A DNA stretch of 64,000 nt from Arthrobacter cavernae (GTDB taxonomy: Bacteria > Actinomycetota > Actinomycetes > Actinomycetales > Micrococcaceae). Of the stretch, positions 36,430-43,976 are shown one piece after another; position 1 is the stretch's first letter, and every line of letters starts with the position of its first letter. Location: contig NZ_JAFNLL010000036.1 in the NCBI RefSeq assembly GCF_017368795.1, positions 1 through 64,000 of the forward strand, in the 5' to 3' direction. The position numbers and the translations under genes were made by a program. Below the pieces are notes generated by a model. It worked only from the letters and a program-made list of their open reading frames with translations. It was not told the DNA's origin and ran no database searches.

Positions 36430-37134
36430 TCAGGACGCCGCGCCCACCACGGCGTCGTAGCGCTCCAGCGCGATCTCCGCCAGCACCGTGGAAGGCAGCA
36501 GCGGGGCCGTCACAATGTCGGCGCCGGCTTTGAACAGCTGGTCGTGGAAATAGCCGGTGGCCAGCAGGTACGAGGACACCAGGACGCGCCCGGCTCCCCC
36601 GTCGTCGGCGAGTTCGGCACGCAGGGCCGCGACGCCGTCGGGCACGTTCGGTTCTGCACTGGCACCATAGGCGACGCGCACCTTGTTGGGGAGCAGTTCT
36701 GCCAACTGGCGGGCCTGTTCCTCGGAGTCCACGGAGCCGTCCGGCAAGGAGGAACCGGCGGCGGCGAGCAGCACGCCGTCGTCGTCCGTGAGCCCTGCGG
36801 CGCGCAGCTGCGCGGCCAGCAGTTCCGCGAGTCGCGGGTCCGGGCCGAGCGGCGGTGCCGCAGTCACCTCGGGGCGGGCCTTGATGGCCTTGGGGACGTC
36901 CACCTTGACGTGGAAGCCGGTGCCCAGCAGCAGCGGAACCACGACGGCGGGGGTGCCCTCCGGGAGTCCTGCCACCACGGCCGAGAGCTCGGGCTCCTGC
37001 ACGTCCACGTAGGCCTCCAGGACCTGCAGGCCGGGGCGCAATGCCTGGATGTCGGCGAGGACCTGGCGGATGGCGGCCTGGCCTTCGGTGTTCCGGGTTC
37101 CGTGGGCACAGGCGATCAAGACGGGGCTGTTCAT
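36430..37134 (-). CDS. sirohydrochlorin chelatase, CbiX-like
   Basis: A 234-residue double-module chelatase that would insert iron (or cobalt) into sirohydrochlorin. The active-site module is LIACAHGTRNTEGQAAI, with the His typical of CbiX/SirB; VVPLLLGTGFHVKVDVP holds the second His, and the C-terminal half-repeat has VLVSSYLLATGYFHDQL. The start at 37134 (MNSPVLIACAHG) is set by similarity. It lies 132 bp upstream of nirA on the same strand, consistent with siroheme supply to the sulfite reductase, although nirA has its own promoter. Confidence 0.9.
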   Translation of the reverse strand: MNSPVLIACAHGTRNTEGQAAIRQVLADIQALRPGLQVLEAYVDVQEPELSAVVAGLPEGTPAVVVPLLLGTGFHVKVDVPKAIKARPEVTAAPPLGPDPRLAELLAAQLRAAGLTDDDGVLLAAAGSSLPDGSVDSEEQARQLAELLPNKVRVAYGASAEPNVPDGVAALRAELADDGGAGRVLVSSYLLATGYFHDQLFKAGADIVTAPLLPSTVLAEIALERYDAVVGAAS

Positions 37135-37198
37135 GGGAGCTAGCGTAACGTTGAGCCCACACCGATGGAGAGCCGCCGGCAGAAAGTAACGGATCCCC

Positions 37199-37882
37199 TT
37201 GTTTTCTTTTGACACTGTGTTGGTCTGGCTGGACCTGGCCGGAGTGTTCTTCTTCGCGGTCTCCGGATCCCTGCTCGCAGCGCGGAAGCAGTTCGACATC
37301 TTAGGCTCCATCCTGCTGGCCTCGATCGTCTCCCTGGGCGGCGGCGTCATCCGCGACATCGTCATCAACACCGGCCCGCCCGCGGCTTTCACCAACCCGG
37401 TCTATCTGCTCCCTCCCTTGCTGGCTGCGGTGCTGGTCTACTTCCTGTTTTCGAGCGTCCAGCGCTACACCTCGCTGCTGACCTTGTTCGACGCCGGCGG
37501 GCTTGCGCTGTTCTGCATCACAGGGACACTGAAGGCCCTGACCGCCGGGATGAATCCGGTGGCGGCAATCCTCCTCGGAGTCACGACGGCGGTGGGCGGC
37601 GGGCTGCTGCGCGACATCACGGCCAACGAGGTCCCTGAGCTGTTTGATGCGCGGGACATCTATGCGCTGCCGGCGTTCACCGGCTCCGCGCTGACCGCCC
37701 TGCTGTGGCAGCTGGGCTTGTTCAGCGGACTGACCGCGGGACTCGTGGCTGCGGTGGTTTTCACCTTCCGGGTGACGGCCTGGCGCCGCGGCTGGCATGT
37801 GCCGCTGGCGGTGCGCGGCTGGCACCGTCTCGGGGCGGCTTCGGGCGGGGCTGCGGGCGGGGAATCACGCGGCCGCGATTAG
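37199..37882 (+). CDS. UPF0126/TRIC-type membrane protein
   Basis: A 227-residue protein with two repeats of the UPF0126 (glycine transporter or TRIC-like cation channel) fold. The paired signatures are FFAVSGSLLAARKQFDILGSILLASIVSLGGGVIRDIVI and ALFCITGTLKALTAGMNPVAAILLGVTTAVGGGLLRDITA, each with the conserved GGG.(I/L)RD. About seven membrane helices; the C-terminus is basic and glycine-rich. The start is TTG at 37199, with GGA 7 nt before; a GTG a few codons on is possible. Cargo unknown. Confidence 0.87.
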   Translation: MFSFDTVLVWLDLAGVFFFAVSGSLLAARKQFDILGSILLASIVSLGGGVIRDIVINTGPPAAFTNPVYLLPPLLAAVLVYFLFSSVQRYTSLLTLFDAGGLALFCITGTLKALTAGMNPVAAILLGVTTAVGGGLLRDITANEVPELFDARDIYALPAFTGSALTALLWQLGLFSGLTAGLVAAVVFTFRVTAWRRGWHVPLAVRGWHRLGAASGGAAGGESRGRD

Positions 37883-37895
37883 CTAGGATGGGAGC

Positions 37896-38318
37896 ATGAC
37901 TGACATGTTCCTCGAGAAGTTCCGTGCGCTGGTCCCGAAATATCTTGAGGATGAATGGCAGCAGGAAGACGGCCTCACCCCGGAGGAAATCGACTCCGCA
38001 CTGGCCGCGCACAAGTTCACCGTCCCGCTGGTACTGCGCGAGTTCTACCTCGCCATCGGCGGCTGCGAAGACCTCATGGAGGCCTACCACTACTTCTGGG
38101 ACCCCGAGGAACTCGAAGTCGATGACGAAGGCTTCCTGATGTTCCTGGAGGACGAGGAAGAGCAGTTCACCTGGGGCTTCCGCACCGCCGATCTCGGCAT
38201 ACCCGACCCCATCGTGTGGCGCCGCAACAACACCCGTGGCCAGTGGAAGAGCGAAGAGGGCACCTTCTCTGAGTTCGTCTTCGACATGTTCGAGTGGGCG
38301 TTCAACGAGGAGGACTAG
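37896..38318 (+). CDS. small acidic protein, SUKH/Smi1-like
   Basis: A 140-residue, strongly acidic cytoplasmic protein. LTPEEIDSALAAHKFTVPLVLREFYLAIGG resembles the start of SMI1/KNR4 (SUKH) domains, many of which are immunity or recognition proteins; later marks are EAYHYFWDPEELEVDDEGFLMFLEDEEEQFTWGF. AGGA lies 7 nt before the ATG. It follows the TRIC-like gene by 13 bp. The SUKH assignment is tentative and I see no toxin partner nearby. Copy B of the palindromic repeat begins 17 bp after its stop. Confidence 0.7.
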   Translation: MTDMFLEKFRALVPKYLEDEWQQEDGLTPEEIDSALAAHKFTVPLVLREFYLAIGGCEDLMEAYHYFWDPEELEVDDEGFLMFLEDEEEQFTWGFRTADLGIPDPIVWRRNNTRGQWKSEEGTFSEFVFDMFEWAFNEED

Positions 38319-38335
38319 TTTTTTGCGCCAGCCGC

Positions 38336-38419
38336 GCCGTCCTGGGGCACTTTGACACGGACACGCCGCTGATTCTGCAGTTCCGCGGCCGCCGAGGCGG
38401 CAATGTAGCCCACGACGGC
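38336..38419 (+). repeat. copy B of the 76-bp palindromic repeat family
   Basis: Left arm GCCGTCCTGGGGCACTTTG from 38336; the 25-base core runs 38344-38368; right arm CAATGTAGCCCACGACGGC ends at 38419, complementary to the left arm with a few mismatches. It ends 5 bp before the stop of the frameshifted nuclease-like gene, and its partner copy C in the same orientation lies just beyond that gene's start. Confidence 0.87.
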
Positions 38420-38424
38420 GGCTG

Positions 38425-39263
38425 TCACCTTGCATCGAAGGCTCCATTTCGCCGCAACTCGAGCACGGCGAGCACTTCCGCCACCATCTGCTCCGGGTTG
38501 TGGACCACATCCTGGTATCCGTACCTCAATACCAAGTAACCTCCTGCGATGCTGCGGTTGTTCCGCTTCCGGTCCTTCTTCACCTGCCGGGGTTCCAAGT
38601 GCGTTTCGCCATCGGTTTCCACCACCACGGCGTCTTCCACAAGGAAATCCACCTCTCCAACGCCTTCCAGTTCAACATACCGTCGCAGGGACAGGCCTGC
38701 GCGGCGGAAATGCGTGTTCGCCAGTACCTCCATGAGCGAGTCGGCACGCGGAATGAGAGGTTGATGACTTCCTTGGCTCTGGCGTTACGGTTGCCTTGCA
38801 GCTTGCTCGCCAGAAATCCCTGGTTGATGCTGCCGCGGGCCACAGCAGACTGGACCATAACCAGGGCCTCGAGCTCCGGCAGGCAATGCAGCGCGTGAAT
38901 CAATACGTCAGCAAGCCCTGCCACAGGCAACGAAGGATGACGGGGGTGGCGGCAAGGACCGTGCCTGGTGGAATCATCCGGGACCGTCTTGTGCCCGGCG
39001 CTAAGGTGCAGGCTGGCCGCGGGGTTCAGGGTCCACAGCCCGTAGTGGGGCGCCGCCGAGAGGCACGTCAACAAGGCATTGCAGCTCTGGGCGCGCCGTA
39101 TGTCCTTTGAGCCCTCGGGCACGGCGTAGATGCCGCGGCGCAGCCTGAGGACCTTGCCGGCATTCAAGGCTGATGCGATGTCTGCTTTGGTGATCCCGGC
39201 GGCCAGAAGGGTGCTGCGCCTGGCCACGCCACCGCGCCCGGCCATGAATGATGAGATGTCCAT
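38425..39263 (-). pseudogene. AbiEi-like/PD-(D/E)XK nuclease-like gene, frameshifted
   Basis: Two minus-strand frames make one disrupted gene. The 5' frame starts at 39263 (MDISSFMAGRGGVARRSTLL) with a winged-helix region, KADIASALNAGKVLRLRRGIYAVP, as in AbiEi-type antitoxin domains. The 3' frame ends at 38425 and has a Vsr/DUF559-like nuclease domain (GEVDFLVEDAVVVETDGETH, then KKDRKRNN). The natural junction reads through FR-ADSLMEVLANTHFRRAGL; one extra base at about 38743-38755 breaks the frame. Either the gene has decayed or the read has an error. The gene is bracketed by repeat copies B and C. A complete relative lies at 50557-51531. Confidence 0.8.
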
Positions 39264-39327
39264 ATCCCATCAACCCAGTTGAAGGCAGCCTTCCAACAGG
39301 CCGCACCTGGCACATGTGGACAACGGT

Positions 39328-39415
39328 GCCGTCCAAACCGGGGCACTTTGCCGCGGACACGCCGCCAAGTCAGGCGCAGGAGGGGATGTGGGCCGCCAAT
39401 GTGCCCCGGGACGGC
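39328..39415 (+). repeat. copy C of the 76-bp palindromic repeat family
   Basis: Left arm GCCGTCC at 39328, core from 39340 to 39364, right arm CAATGTGCCCCGGGACGGC ending 39415. The outer ends GTGCCGTCC...CCGGGGCAC and GTGCCCCGGGACGGCAC pair well. Core start to arm end is again 76 bp. It lies 64 bp upstream of the disrupted gene's start, in the same orientation as copy B. Confidence 0.87.
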
Positions 39416-39640
39416 ACGCTGCAAGCTGCAAATCTGATTGACCGCACCCGTTGCACTTGTGACAAGCCTGTCATATGCTGTTCATGGATCTACTAGATGC
39501 CTCCGGTAGATCCGATGCGAACGGAGACTGTGGTCCCGGTTCCTTGCAGCGTATGACTCGTAACGCCGCAGAGAGCCGGGGCCACTCCCGTTGATGGCAC
39601 CCCGGCGTGCAGCCGCCAACAAATCTTCGCCCAACAGATA

Positions 39641-39673
39641 CAGGCGCCCGGCCCACGAAGGACCGGACGCCTG
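39641..39673 (-). terminator. terminator-like hairpin after polyprenyl synthase gene
   Basis: CAGGCGCCCGG (39641-39651) pairs with CCGGACGCCTG (39663-39673) with one central mismatch and an 11-nt loop. It lies 17 bp after the stop of the 39690 gene; only a weak U-run follows. Confidence 0.55.
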
Positions 39674-39689
39674 CACCATACGAAAGAAC

Positions 39690-40793
39690 CTAGCTGGCGC
39701 GCTCCACCACGGCGTGCGCGAAGTTGGTCAGGGAGGCCTTGACCACTCCTTCGGGCAGCGGCTGCAGCGCGGCAATGGCCTCGGCGGACCACCGGCGGGC
39801 AATCACCCAGGACTCGGCGGTGACGGGGTGCTCGCGCAGCCCGGCCACGGCGGCGGCCAGGGCCTCATCGGAGGACAGATCTCCGTCCACCAGCTTGAGG
39901 AGCTCGACGGAGGACTGGTCGCCCGCCGCGGCGTCGCGCCGGAGCAGCAGGACCGGCAGGGTGGGCACGCCTTCGCGCAGATCCGTGCCCGGGGACTTGC
40001 CTGACTTGACCTTGACGCCCGTGACATCGATGACGTCGTCGGCCAGCTGGAAGGCAACGCCCACCTTCTCGCCGTACTCCACCAGCACGTCCTCGAAGGC
40101 TTCGTCGGCGCCGGCGAAGATTGCGCCGAGCTGCCCGGACGCGGCAACCAGGGAACCGGTCTTGTCCGCGATGACGGACAGGTAGTGCTCCACGGCGTCC
40201 TCGTCCTCGCGCGGGCCCACGGTCTCGTGCAGCTGGCCCAGGCACAGCCGCTCAAAGGTGCGGGCCTGGATGCCCAGGGCGCGGGAGCCGAGCTCGGACA
40301 CCAGGATCGAGGCACGGGCAAAGATCAGGTCGCCGGTGAGGATCGCCACCGAGTTGCCCCAGACCTCGTGGGCCGTGGGGGCGCCGCGGCGGAAGGGTGC
40401 GGAGTCCATGACGTCGTCGTGGTACAGCGTTGCGAGGTGCGTCAGTTCCACCACGACGGCGGCCTGGACCACCTCGGGGCGGGAGGCGTCACCGAGGTGT
40501 GCGCACAGCAGAGTGAGCAGGGGACGGATGCGCTTGCCGCCGGCTTCCACCAGGTGACGCGACGTTGCGTCAGCCAGCGGGTCCGAGTTGGAGATGGCTT
40601 CGCGGAGCTTCTTCTCCACGCGGGCAAGGTTGGTGGTGATGGCCGGGCCGAGTTCGGCGTCGCCGGCGATGGCGGCAAAACCGGCGGGCAGCTGGAGGCC
40701 CGTGGCGATCGCGGTGGTGTTGGGGGCAGGCTCGGCAGAGTCCGGCAGGCCGTGCCCGGCGTGCGTCCAGCTGTGTTCGGCAGAGTGTGTCAC
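39690..40793 (-). CDS. polyprenyl diphosphate synthase (menaquinone side chain)
   Basis: A 367-residue trans-isoprenyl diphosphate synthase. The two aspartate motifs are YHDDVMDSAPFRRG (first DDxxD) and FQLADDVIDVTG (second); GGKRIRPLLTLL binds the homoallylic substrate. Family enzymes elongate FPP or GGPP with IPP; the position behind geranylgeranyl reductase and menG genes indicates the menaquinone tail. Chain length cannot be read safely. GTG start at 40793; the first 40 residues are poorly conserved, so a later start is possible. Last of the menG - reductase - synthase run, 9 bp after the reductase gene. Confidence 0.9.
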   Translation of the reverse strand: MTHSAEHSWTHAGHGLPDSAEPAPNTTAIATGLQLPAGFAAIAGDAELGPAITTNLARVEKKLREAISNSDPLADATSRHLVEAGGKRIRPLLTLLCAHLGDASRPEVVQAAVVVELTHLATLYHDDVMDSAPFRRGAPTAHEVWGNSVAILTGDLIFARASILVSELGSRALGIQARTFERLCLGQLHETVGPREDEDAVEHYLSVIADKTGSLVAASGQLGAIFAGADEAFEDVLVEYGEKVGVAFQLADDVIDVTGVKVKSGKSPGTDLREGVPTLPVLLLRRDAAAGDQSSVELLKLVDGDLSSDEALAAAVAGLREHPVTAESWVIARRWSAEAIAALQPLPEGVVKASLTNFAHAVVERAS

Positions 40794-40802
40794 GGGTTAA
40801 CC

Positions 40803-42146
40803 CTAACTTTTCGCAGCGGAAACCGCTGATTCGGTGCCGGCGCGCGTGGAAGCGGCAGGAGACGTGGTGTTGGAGGTGGCCGGGACCAGCATCTCCAGGA
40901 CCCGGATCACACGGTCCTCGAAGCCCTTCGCGGAGGCGTCCGTGAGGTTGGCGAGCATCCGCACCACAAAGCGCATGAGCAAAGGAATCGGCATGCCCGT
41001 GCGCAGCGCGAGCTTCATGACAGCGGGCTTGCCGATCAGCGCGGCAAACATCCGGCCGAGCGTGAAGTGCGAACCCCATTGGTCCCGCACGTAGTCGGCG
41101 TACCGCGAAAGGTGCGCGTCGGCGTCGTCGGCGGTCCACCCGGCGGACGCGGAACGCGAAACACAGTCGATGATGAACTCGGCCGCGAAGCGGGCGGACT
41201 CCATGGCGTAGGAGATGCCCTCGCCGTTGAAGGGGGACACCATGCCGCCGGCGTCGCCGAGCAGGAGCATTCCGGGCGAGTAGTGCGGGGTGCGGTTGAA
41301 GCCCATGGGTAGCGCGGCGCCGCGGATCTCGCCCACCTGGTTCTCGGGCGTGAAGCCCCAGTCGGCGGGCATGCCGGCGGTCCATTCGCGCAGGACCTGC
41401 TTGTAGTCGAGCTTGCCGAATTCCTTGGAAGAGTTCAGGATCCCCAGGCCCACATTGGAGGTGCCGTCGCCCACGCCGAACACCCAGCCGTAGCCGGGCA
41501 GCGGCTTGCCGGACTTGCCGGGCAGTTCCAGCCAACCTTCCATCCAGTCGTCCTCGTGGCGCGGCGAGGTGAAGTAGGTGCGCACGGCGACGCCGAGCGG
41601 GCGGTCGTCGCGCTTATGCATGCCCAGCGAGACAGCGGTGCGGGTGGAGTTTCCGTCCGCGGCGAGTACGACGTCGGCAAGGAAGTCACGCGTTTCGCCC
41701 GTCTTGCGTCCGGATCCGTCAAGCAGGGCGGCGCGGGCGCCGATCACGCGCCCGGCGTCGTTGCGCAGGGCTTCGGTGACGGAGTGCCGTTCGAGCACGA
41801 CGGCGCCGGCGGCCTGGGCGTGCCGCGCCAGTTCCTCGTCGAAGCCAAGGCGCGTGCGGATGAGCCCGTACGTGGGGAAGTCTGCGACCTCGGGCCAGGG
41901 CAGTTCGATGGTGCGGCCGCCGGCAATCAGGCGCAGGCCCTTGTTGCGGCGCCAGCCCGCTTCCTCGGCATGCGGCAGCCCGAGCTTCTGGATTTCGCGG
42001 ACCGCGCGGGGGGTGAGGCCGTCGCCGCAGACCTTCTCGCGGGGGAAGCTTGTCTTCTCCAGCACGGTCACGGAGATTCCGGCCTGGGCAAGGTAGTACG
42101 CGGCGGTGGACCCGGCGGGGCCCGCGCCGACGATCAGTACGTTCAC
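40803..42146 (-). CDS. geranylgeranyl reductase family FAD protein (MenJ-like)
   Basis: A 447-residue FAD oxidoreductase. The dinucleotide motif is VLIVGAGPAGSTAAYYLAQAG at the very N-terminus; CGDGLTPRAVREIQKLG and WVFGVGDGTSNVGLG are typical of the geranylgeranyl reductase group, and LLLGDAGGMVSPFNGEGISYAMESARFAAE is the FAD ribityl contact. In mycobacteria the homologue MenJ saturates one isoprene unit of menaquinone (family knowledge). The position between menG and the polyprenyl synthase gene supports this. ATG at 42146, 24 bp after the menG stop. Confidence 0.88.
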   Translation of the reverse strand: MNVLIVGAGPAGSTAAYYLAQAGISVTVLEKTSFPREKVCGDGLTPRAVREIQKLGLPHAEEAGWRRNKGLRLIAGGRTIELPWPEVADFPTYGLIRTRLGFDEELARHAQAAGAVVLERHSVTEALRNDAGRVIGARAALLDGSGRKTGETRDFLADVVLAADGNSTRTAVSLGMHKRDDRPLGVAVRTYFTSPRHEDDWMEGWLELPGKSGKPLPGYGWVFGVGDGTSNVGLGILNSSKEFGKLDYKQVLREWTAGMPADWGFTPENQVGEIRGAALPMGFNRTPHYSPGMLLLGDAGGMVSPFNGEGISYAMESARFAAEFIIDCVSRSASAGWTADDADAHLSRYADYVRDQWGSHFTLGRMFAALIGKPAVMKLALRTGMPIPLLMRFVVRMLANLTDASAKGFEDRVIRVLEMLVPATSNTTSPAASTRAGTESAVSAAKS

Positions 42147-42170
42147 GTCGTCCTAGTCAGCTAAGCCGGC

Positions 42171-42947
42171 TCAGCGGGACTCTGTGTTGGCCTGGCGGCG
42201 GGGCTTGATCTGGCGGCGCAGCTTGGCCACCGGAACGCTCTCCGCGTGCTCCGCGGCAGGCTTCCGGGCCCGGTGTACGGCCACGATCCCGCCGGTCAGG
42301 TTGCGGTAGGTGACATCGGTCCAGCCGGCTTCCTGCAGCCAGGCGGCCAGGTGGTCCTGGTCCGGCCAGGCCCGGATGGATTCGGCAAGGTACACGTAGG
42401 CGTCCGGGTTGGAGGAGACCTTGGTGGCGATGGCAGGCAGTGCGCGCATCAGGTATTCGGTGTACATGGTGCGCCACAGGGGCACCACGGGGGCCGAGAA
42501 CTCGGCGATGACTAGGCGGCCGCCCGGCTTGGTGACACGCAGCATCTCTTCCAACGCCTTGTGGGGCTGATTGACGTTGCGCAACCCGAAGGAGATGGTG
42601 GTGGCGTCGAAGGAGTTGTCCGCGAACGGCAAGTTGGTGGCGTCGCCGGCGATGAAGTTGATGTCCGGGCGGCGGCGCTTGCCCACCTTGAGCATGCCTA
42701 GGGAGAAGTCGCAGGCCACCACGTCCACGCCGGCATCGGCGTAGGGCTCGCTCGAGCTGCCGGTGCCGGCAGCCAGGTCCAAGACCCGCTGGCCGCGCTT
42801 CACGTCCATGGCCTCGACGACGATCCGGCGCCAGCGCCGCGTCTGCCCCATCGACAGAACGTCGTTGACGACGTCGTATTTGGGGGCGACATCGTCAAAC
42901 ATCGTCGCAACTTCGTCCGGACGCTTTTCCAAGGATGCTCGGTTCAC
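42171..42947 (-). CDS. menG: demethylmenaquinone methyltransferase
   Basis: A 258-residue SAM-dependent methyltransferase of the UbiE/MenG family, catalysing the last step of menaquinone synthesis. Signatures: [29 protein letters not shown] at the N-terminus, motif [17 protein letters not shown], and [34 protein letters not shown]. Ubiquinone genes are absent, so the menaquinone role is favoured. GTG start at 42947. It lies 12 bp downstream of the dehydrogenase gene on the same strand. Confidence 0.93.
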   Translation of the reverse strand: MNRASLEKRPDEVATMFDDVAPKYDVVNDVLSMGQTRRWRRIVVEAMDVKRGQRVLDLAAGTGSSSEPYADAGVDVVACDFSLGMLKVGKRRRPDINFIAGDATNLPFADNSFDATTISFGLRNVNQPHKALEEMLRVTKPGGRLVIAEFSAPVVPLWRTMYTEYLMRALPAIATKVSSNPDAYVYLAESIRAWPDQDHLAAWLQEAGWTDVTYRNLTGGIVAVHRARKPAAEHAESVPVAKLRRQIKPRRQANTESR

Positions 42948-42959
42948 CCTGCAATTGTC

Positions 42960-43976
42960 TCAGACAAACTTGAGAAGAACTTTCGATGATCCGGTCCCCC
43001 GGTCCGCGGCCACTGCAAAGGCCTCCGCAACGTCGCCGGCGTCGAAGGTGTGCGTCAGGAGCGGCTCCACGTCCAGCCCGTCCGACAGGCACTCCAGTGC
43101 GTCGTCCATCTCGTCCGCGAAGCGGAACGTGCCGCGGTAGTCAATCTCACGGAAGACGAGGGCGGCGAGCTCGGTAGTCACCGGCCCGGCGGGAAGATTG
43201 CCCACCTGGACCACGGTGCCACCGCGGCGCACCGCCGCGAGGACGCCGCCCAGGGCGCGGGCGGCCCCGGAGGCCTCGAAGGCGACATCCACCTCGGGAA
43301 GCTCTGCGCCCGAACCCACCAGCACGACGTCGTCGGCCCCCATGCGCTTGGCGATGGCGAGCGAAGTCTCGGAGAGATCGCTCGCGACGACGGTGGCCGC
43401 GCCGGCGCGCCGGGCAGCGGCCACCACCAGCGCGCCGATGGGCCCGGCGCCGTTGACCAGCACGTCCTTGCCGGCGAGGCTGCCCGCCCGGCCGACGGCG
43501 TGGATCGCCACCGCGAGGGGTTCGGCGACGGCGGCCTGGCGGGTGGTGACGCCGTCGGGCAGGCGGCGGAGCTGGCCCGCCGGGACGGCCTTGCGGGAGG
43601 CGAAGGCGCCGTCCGTGTGCGGGTGGTGCGCGGCGCTGCCGTAGTAGGTGACCTGGGGGCACAGATTGGTGCGCCCGGCCAGGCAGTCGGCGCATTCGCC
43701 GCAGTACACGGCCGGGTGGACGGTCACGGCGTCGCCAATTGCGAAGCCCTCCACGCCCTCGCCAAGCACGGAGATCCGGCCGGCCACCTCGTGGCCCAGG
43801 ACCATGGGGTCGGCCAGGACGCTCAGCCCGGAGGCGCCGTGGCTGACATAGTGCAGGTCCGAGCCGCAGATTCCGCCGTATTCGACGTCCACGATCACCG
43901 AGCCGGCCGGGCAGGAGGGGTCCTGCCGGTCCTCGAGACGGAGGTCTCCGGCGGAATGGACAACTACGGCTTTCAT
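42960..43976 (-). CDS. zinc alcohol dehydrogenase, L-idonate 5-dehydrogenase-like
   Basis: A 338-residue medium-chain dehydrogenase. Catalytic zinc ligands lie in GICGSDLHY and MVLGHEVAG; the structural zinc loop is YCGECADCLAGRTNLC; the NAD site is VLVNGAGPIGALVVAAARRAGA. Features GSDLHYVSHGASGLSVLADPMVLGHE point to the L-idonate 5-dehydrogenase group, but sorbitol or other polyol dehydrogenases are possible. The ATG overlaps the stop of the transporter gene (ATGA), so uptake and oxidation of one sugar acid or polyol are coupled. Confidence 0.85.
   Translation of the reverse strand: MKAVVVHSAGDLRLEDRQDPSCPAGSVIVDVEYGGICGSDLHYVSHGASGLSVLADPMVLGHEVAGRISVLGEGVEGFAIGDAVTVHPAVYCGECADCLAGRTNLCPQVTYYGSAAHHPHTDGAFASRKAVPAGQLRRLPDGVTTRQAAVAEPLAVAIHAVGRAGSLAGKDVLVNGAGPIGALVVAAARRAGAATVVASDLSETSLAIAKRMGADDVVLVGSGAELPEVDVAFEASGAARALGGVLAAVRRGGTVVQVGNLPAGPVTTELAALVFREIDYRGTFRFADEMDDALECLSDGLDVEPLLTHTFDAGDVAEAFAVAADRGTGSSKVLLKFV

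Larger units (their letters stand above)
39264..39689. other. intergenic region with repeat copy C and a hairpin
   Basis: The 426 bp between the disrupted nuclease-like gene and the polyprenyl synthase gene hold repeat copy C (39328-39415) and a terminator-like hairpin (39641-39673). The middle, about 39416-39640, shows no convincing gene or motif. Confidence 0.65.

Noticed and set aside
37896..39263. Toxin-antitoxin pair made of the acidic SUKH-like protein and the AbiEi-like gene
   Set aside because: They are on opposite strands, separated by a repeat, and neither is a recognised toxin; the pairing has no direct support.
28095..39415. CRISPR-like interpretation of the three repeats
   Set aside because: Copies are thousands of bases apart, differ in orientation, are palindromic over their length and have no cas genes near.
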